A stretch of 64,000 bases of DNA from Amborella trichopoda (Eukaryota > Streptophyta > Magnoliopsida > Amborellales > Amborellaceae): contig NW_006500010.1 in the NCBI RefSeq assembly GCF_000471905.2, positions 4,062,853 through 4,126,852 on the forward strand. Direction: 5' to 3'. This document shows positions 58,641 through 64,000 of this stretch, in pieces (within the stretch, counting starts at the first letter, position 1; every line of letters begins with the position of its first letter). Below the pieces are notes generated by a model. It was not told the origin of the DNA. It did no database searches and was given only the letters and a program-made list of their open reading frames with translations. The position numbers and the translations under genes were made by a program.

Positions 58641-59344
58641 TTCAAGTTTCCATTATTATACATATATCAGTTTTTCTGTAACAATTTTTTAAAAAAACAA
58701 GAAGGAACTGACCAATTTCGATTTTTTTAAAATTGAAATATTTAAAATATTCAGTTTTTCAAAAACCAAAAATTAACTCAATTGGGTTCTTGAAAAACCA
58801 AAAATCCCTTCATCAACTAAAACCCATTTTCCCTCTTTTTTTTCTCTCATCTGTTGCCATTTTTTCCATGTGCCTCTGGTCTCTCTCCTCCGCTTCAAAA
58901 GTTTCTAAGCTTTTATAGAGGTTTCTCCCATCCTGGATCTAAATAATACGACTTAATATAAGAGAAGCTCAATTTATTTTGTGTAAATACTAATTTTAAA
59001 GGCCATTGCAATACCTTCTAAGACCTTTCTGAGAATTGAAGTTTGTGTGCAAGAAAATGATAACAACCTGCTTTCCAAAATAGAAATATCCTTATTTGAT
59101 ATCCATTGGTGAAAGCAAGTCCATAACCACCGACGTTGGATTTTCTTGTTCATTTGACTGTCCAGAATAATTTTTTTGAGACCATGGCGGTAGGTAGGAT
59201 GGAAAACCCTAAGAACATCATAACGTAGGATGGATAGCATTAGGCTAGGAAATTTATTTATGACCATATGGAGACCTCCAAAAAGAGTTTAGAGATCTTG
59301 TTGTAGATGCAAATTTGTGGACATACAGTTTTACAGAAGAAAAA

Positions 59345-59440
59345 AAAAAAAGCCATATACAAGCTGTTAATGAATAAATCAGTAATTGAAGAAAACCATA
59401 TACAAACTGTTAATGAATAAATCAATAATTGAAAAATTGT
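59345..59440. repeat. 43-bp tandem repeat at retrotransposon end
   Basis: CCATATACAAGCTGTTAATG at 59353 and CCATATACAAACTGTTAATG at 59396. It makes the exact LTR end ambiguous (59408 or 59365). Confidence 0.8.
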
Positions 59441-59593
59441 TTCGTATTGTTATATTCAATAATGGTTTGTGTTCAAAATATATACATAAGAATAATAACA
59501 CAAATAGAAACTAATTCCTAATGATAAGGAAGACTAAGTCTTGAGTTGTTGAATCGTTTTTGGATGAGGTGGCGACGATGTATATCCATAACA
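59408..59593 (-). repeat. 3' LTR of copia element
   Basis: On the minus strand it opens TGTTATGGATATACATCG at 59593, directly after the purine tract AAGGGGAG (59594-59601), and can end with TTAACA at 59408. TGTTA and TAACA form the short inverted ends. An alternative end at 59365 would give about 229 bp. Copia LTRs of this subgroup are often short. Confidence 0.65.
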
Positions 59594-59674
59594 CTCCCCT
59601 TCAAGTTGATGTGTGAGGAAGAAGAATACCCAGCTTGTTAAGAAGAAAGTAAAATAGTTCTTTTCCCAAAAAGT

Positions 59675-62600
59675 TTAGTGAAAAATGTCAGCAAGTTGAA
59701 GCTTGGTGGAAATATGAGATGTTGAAATGACGCCAACTTGAATCTTCTCTCGAATAAAATGGCAGTCGATCTCAATGTATTTCATTCTTTCATGAAAAAC
59801 AAGATTCGTTGCAATGTGGAGGGCAGCTTGGTTGTCACAGTAAAGAGGCATTGGTTGTCGATGAATAACCCCCAAATCTAAAAAAAAAGTATTTAGCCAT
59901 GCTAGTCAACAAACAGTGGTCGCCATTGGACGATATTCAATTTCTGCTAAAGATCTAGAGACTGTTGTTTGTTTCTTCGTTCGCCATGGCAGTGGGCTTG
60001 TTCCAAGGTATGTGATGTACCCTGTAGTGGACCGCCTTGTAGTAGGATAGCTAGCTCAGTCAGAGTCATCGTAGGCAGAGATTTGAAAGGAATTGTTTGC
60101 TGATAAAATGAGCCCTTGACATGGTGATCCCTTAAGGTATCGAAGAACACAACAACAGCAGCAAGGTTTGGCTCTCTTGGTTGGTGTATATATTGATTGA
60201 GAATGTGGACAACAAAATTGATGTCTGGATGTGTTATAGTGAGGTAGATCAGTCACCCAAAAAGCATTCCATATGATTTCAGGTTATCAAGTAATTGTCC
60301 ATCTTCAGGAGAGAGTTTCAAATTCTGCTCCACAAGGAGATATATGGGTTTGGCCCCCAAAAACTCGATTTCTTTGAGAATATCGAGAGTGTACTTTTGT
60401 TGAGTGCGCAAAATTCCTTGATGTGACCTTACCACTTCTATTCCAAGAAAATATTTTAACTTTTCCAAGTCTTTGATGCTAAATCGATATTGAAGAAAAT
60501 GTTTTAGTCAATGAATTTGAAACTCATTGTTCCCGGTGATGATGATATCATCAACATACACTAATAAGAGGGTGATGAGATCTCCAGACTTGTGAGTGAA
60601 CAAGGAATAATCCCGCAGGTGATTGCTTGAAGCTAACGACAATGGAGGCAATTGAAACTTTCTGAAACCAGTTCATTGAAGCTTGTTTCAGCCCATAAAG
60701 AGACTTACGATGTCCATAAACTTTGTTCTCCCCTTCTCGAGCAAACCCCGGTGGAATTCTTATATATACCTCTTCATGTAAATCACTGTGTAAAAAGATG
60801 TTATTCACATCAAGTTGGTAAAGATTCCAATTGTGAGAGGCTACAACAGAGAGTAAGCACCTCACAGTAACCAACTTAGCGACAGGGGCAAAGGTTTCAT
60901 GGTAGTCCAATCCCTCTATTTGGGTGTACCCCTTTGCAACCAAAGAGCCTTGCGCTCTATGGTTGCATTGGCTTTGTATTTGATTTGAATACCCACTTAC
61001 ATCCAATAAAATATTTTCCTTAGGGCAGTGGCTCTATGGTCCAACTCTTGGTTAATTCATGGGCCTTAATTTCTGCTACCATAGCTTCATGCAAAAGAGG
61101 AACTTTAACAGCTTGAGAGAAGGTTTTGGGTTCTTCTTTGGAACAGATGGTGGAGACAAAAGCTTTGTAAGTTGGTAAAAATTTTGGACATATGAGAAAA
61201 GGTTCAATTGGATAAGGCTTACCTGAAGATGACATGATGGAGATGGATTCTAGTTGTGATGGAGTAGACATAGTCTTGAAGCCGTGCTGATGGAACATGT
61301 GGACGAGTAGATTGACGAAGGGGAATATGGGGTGATGAGGCATCATAAGTGACAGGTTGTGACTTGTTTTCATAATTTGAATGGTTATCTCCTTCAGTGG
61401 TAGATTGAATGGAGGAAGCTAGTTGGTTGTTTGAAACAACTGAGTCAGTATGGGCATCCAATTCTTGCACGAGATTGGGTAAAACAACATGAGAAGGATG
61501 TGAGTCAGATGCTGTGTTTTTTAAAGGAAATATTTTTTCTCAAAAAATAACATCACGGCTCGTGTATATGGTGTGAGTATCTACACATGTTGACCTACTG
61601 GATACCGTATCAAAATTGAACGCTTTGAACGTGTTGCAAATTTGTGCCATTGAATGCCGTTGTTATGAACATAGCAAAGACATCCAAACACCCGCAAATG
61701 CTCATATTTGGGTGGTTTCTTCTGGAGAATTTCATAAGGACTTTTCCCTGAGAGAATGGGTGTTGGCATTCGATTAATGAGGTAGCAAGTGGTTAAGACA
61801 CATTCACCCCAAAATTTGATAAGTAGGTTTGATTGAAATCACAAGGCACGTGCAACCTCTAAGAGGTATCAATGCTTGCACTCAGCAATACCATTTTGTT
61901 GTGGGATATGGACACAAGTCCGTTGATATATGATGCCATGATCATGGAACACAGTGGATAAAATTCAGCTCCATTATCAATTTGAATTTGGTGAACTTGA
62001 TGGCGGAACTGAGTTTTTACCATGTTAAGAAAATGATATAATAATTTGTAGGTTTCAAACGTGTATTTCATTAAGTAAGTCCAAGTACACCATGAATAGT
62101 CATCTACAATGGTAAGAAAGTAGTATGCTCTTGAATGTGAAGCAGTGGGATAAGGACCCCAAACATCACAGTGAACTAAATGAAAAGGAACATCACTTTT
62201 ATTAGAACTAGAATATAAAGGAAAACGGGATTGTTTTGCAATAGTGCAAATATCACAAAAAGGGACAAAACATTCAGGAGAACTAACATTATTCAATTTG
62301 AAATTGGACAACCTATTTTTAGAAGGGTGGTTGAGTCTTTGATATCAGATTTCTGAAGAAGCAATGGATGATTTGGCCACAGCAGCAGCGACAGGTTGGT
62401 TGGCAAAATGATACAACCCATCACGTCTTTCCCCCACTCCAATCAGCCTCTTTGTGGTCAAGTCCTAAAAAACACATAAGGTGGGAAAAAAAGTAATTAC
62501 ACAATTAAGAGGGTTAGTAAGTTTACTGATAGATAGCAGATTAAAGGACAAATTGGGTATACAAAAAACATCTTCAAGTATAATAAAAGGGGATATAATA

Positions 62601-62909
62601 CTCTTACCAACATGTGTAACTTTTGTGCTGCTGCCATCTAGTAAACAAACTGGTTTATTTTGATCGAGCAGTGGGTGACATTAAAGATGACAGGTGAGGT
62701 GTGAAATGATGAGATGCACCTGAATCTATGACCCATGAAGTATGACAATGTTGAGAGACAGAAAGACAAGAGCTCATACCTGCAAAATTTGCAAGGCTGA
62801 GAATCAATGTTGAGCATGGAAAGAAGCTGCTGATATTGGCTCGTGGTGAGAGGTGGAAGAGATGGTGTTCCTCCATGTTGTGAAGCCTTTTGGAAAGAGT
62901 TGGCAGCAT
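59675..62909 (-). pseudogene. Copia pol remnants (PR-INT-RT-RH)
   Basis: The protease active site DSGA lies near 62718-62729 within SWVIDSGASHHF. GAG-pre-integrase (about 62340-62220) has a CDICTIAK block. The integrase core has HCDVWGP and DNGAEF (about 62170-61950), then breaks near 61860 and resumes at 61769-61581 with PYEILQKKPPKYEHLRVFG. Reverse transcriptase spans about 61100-60200: LVAKGYTQIEGLDYHETFAP, then LDVNNIFLHSDLHEEVYI and YGLKQA. The catalytic YVDD is at 60547-60558. RNase H is at about 60000-59675 with CDNQAALHIA and IEIDCHFIREKI. Stops and frameshifts occur between nearly all blocks, so no complete polyprotein can be made. Confidence 0.85.
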
Positions 62910-63017
62910 GGTGAGAACTTATGTTGTGAGCATGAATTTTTCCTTTTTGTTGACGGTTATATCGCCCATTGGAAAAATGATTTGGATGACCAATGGGGTA
63001 GCCACGAATCTCGTAAT

Positions 63018-63867
63018 AGGTATCTTTGGTGTGACCTAACTTTTTGCGGTGATCACAGTAAGGCCTCACTTTTGATCGAGCAGGCATTTTGCCTTGAATC
63101 TGTATGCTATTAGATCTGTTGACATCAATTATGTCAGAAGGAGTTGACTGACTTATCTGTAAGCCTTTGTGTTTTTCTTCCTGAAGAACAAGAGAGTATG
63201 CCTTCCTACGTTGGGTAGGGGTTCCATGGCTAGAATCTGAGCTCTAATCTTTCGAAATGATTCATTTAGGCCCATGAGAAATTGATAAATTCTTTCAGTT
63301 TGTTGGTGTTCTTGTAGCTCCTTAAAAGAACCACAAGTGCCGTTGGATACTTTGGAATATGAACTTAGCTCATCCCATATGACTTTGAGAGAGGATAAAT
63401 ATGCAACTATAGCTAGACGTTCTTGCTGTAATGTAGCAATTGAACGCTTGATTTCATAAATCCGTGGTCTATTTCCTTGAGAAAAACGGTCATCAAGGTC
63501 CAACCAAAAATCACATCCAATCTTTGCATAGACCACACTGTCAGTAAGTTCTCGCACAAGACCATTGTACAACCATGACAGAACCATGAGATTGCATCTA
63601 TCCCATGCTCTAACTTCAGAGAGGGGAGCAGACGGTTTGAGAAGGGTACCGTCGTTTATTTTTGGCTCCAATAGCCACTTTCATAGCTCGATTCCAAGTG
63701 CCAAAGTTGTCACCAGCAAGATGTTGTGAAACGATAATGTTACCTGGATTGTCAAGTTGGATGCATGTAGAAGTAAGATGATGTGTCTGTGATAGGAGAG
63801 CTACTGCCAGGCGGTGGTGTCCATTCGTTGGAGTAGTGTTGTTCTGCTCTACGGTGGATGTAGACAT
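63018..63867 (-). pseudogene. Copia gag remnant
   Basis: The start codon is at 63867 on the minus strand (MSTSTVEQ). NFGTWNRAMKVAIGAKNK is the typical copia gag (UBN2-type) N-terminus. A frameshift around 63640-63660 shifts the reading into the second frame (DGTLLKPSAP, then VRAWDRCNLMVLSWL), which stays open to about 63153. The zinc knuckle near 63060-63005 reads YCDHRKKLGHTKDTYYEI. The second and last cysteines of the CX2CX4HX4C pattern are Arg and Tyr, so metal binding is lost. Confidence 0.8.
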
Positions 63868-64000
63868 GATGAATGTGCAGAAACAAATGAGTAGGGAACA
63901 ACAACAAAGTATAAGGAAGTAGAGGGCAGACGACCAACACAACAGGGAGCAGAGTGGTGGTGGATAGTCCCCACAATAGATAGTCACGCAGTGGTGTTTA

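Larger units (their letters stand above)
59408..64000 (-). mobile_element. Ty1/copia retrotransposon, decayed, 5' end outside window
   Basis: The domain order on the minus strand is gag, zinc knuckle, protease, GAG-pre-integrase, integrase, reverse transcriptase, RNase H, purine tract, LTR. Having integrase before reverse transcriptase defines copia. Coding sequence is split into about a dozen frames by shifts and stops. The 5' LTR and primer site are expected just beyond base 64000. Confidence 0.9.

Noticed and set aside
58974..59267. 97-codon minus-strand ORF beside the copia LTR
   Set aside because: Open frame with plausible composition, but no recognisable domain, start context or partner exon. 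Possibly a repeat fragment.

Overview
The window is nuclear DNA from a flowering plant. The evidence is AT-rich sequence with short exons and GT-AG introns, an ATG18/WIPI autophagy gene, phi-class glutathione S-transferases (GSTF) with the plant 147/49/~450-nt exon pattern, dense miniature inverted-repeat elements (MITEs), LINE RNase H relics and a Ty1/copia retrotransposon. The species cannot be named from this sequence. There are two assembly gaps, 13071-14048 and 46471-46711. I saw no convincing rRNA, tRNA or CRISPR.

Layout. 1-3150: repeats, including a LINE RNase H relic at about 1390-1860. 3656-9947 (+): a complete four-exon ATG18a-type gene (476 aa), preceded by a GA-rich 70-bp tandem array with long upstream ORFs. 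10600-16450: MITEs. 16380-18550: a composite relic, made of a GST promoter with the end of exon 1, followed by a fragment resembling ATG18 intron 3 and 3' flank. 18550-26400: more MITEs and tandem repeats. 26475-33079 (+): GSTF copy 1, intact at 214 aa, with a 5.3-kb intron 2. 39983-42413 (+): GSTF copy 2, intact at 219 aa. 45128-57518 (+): GSTF copy 3, a pseudogene. 59408 to the right edge (-): a decayed copia element whose 5' LTR lies outside the window.

The most striking structure is a 7.5-kb inverted duplication. Segment 30296-37813, which carries exon 3 of GSTF copy 1 and its 3' flank, recurs reverse-complemented at 46712-54235. The second arm sits inside GSTF copy 3, between its exon 1 and exon 3. 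The intact promoter-like region and exon 1 of copy 3 therefore point into an antisense copy of exon 3 of copy 1. Read-through transcripts could pair with GSTF1 mRNA. This is an inference, and the gap at the inner junction means assembly error must be excluded first.

The locus looks like a GSTF tandem array next to ATG18. The relic order (ATG18, GST relic, ATG18 relic, GST) suggests that an ATG18-GST unit was once duplicated. The array was later cut up by MITEs, a segmental inversion-duplication and point lesions. ATG18 would act in autophagosome formation. The GSTs would conjugate glutathione to electrophiles in the cytosol. No functional link between them is implied beyond location.
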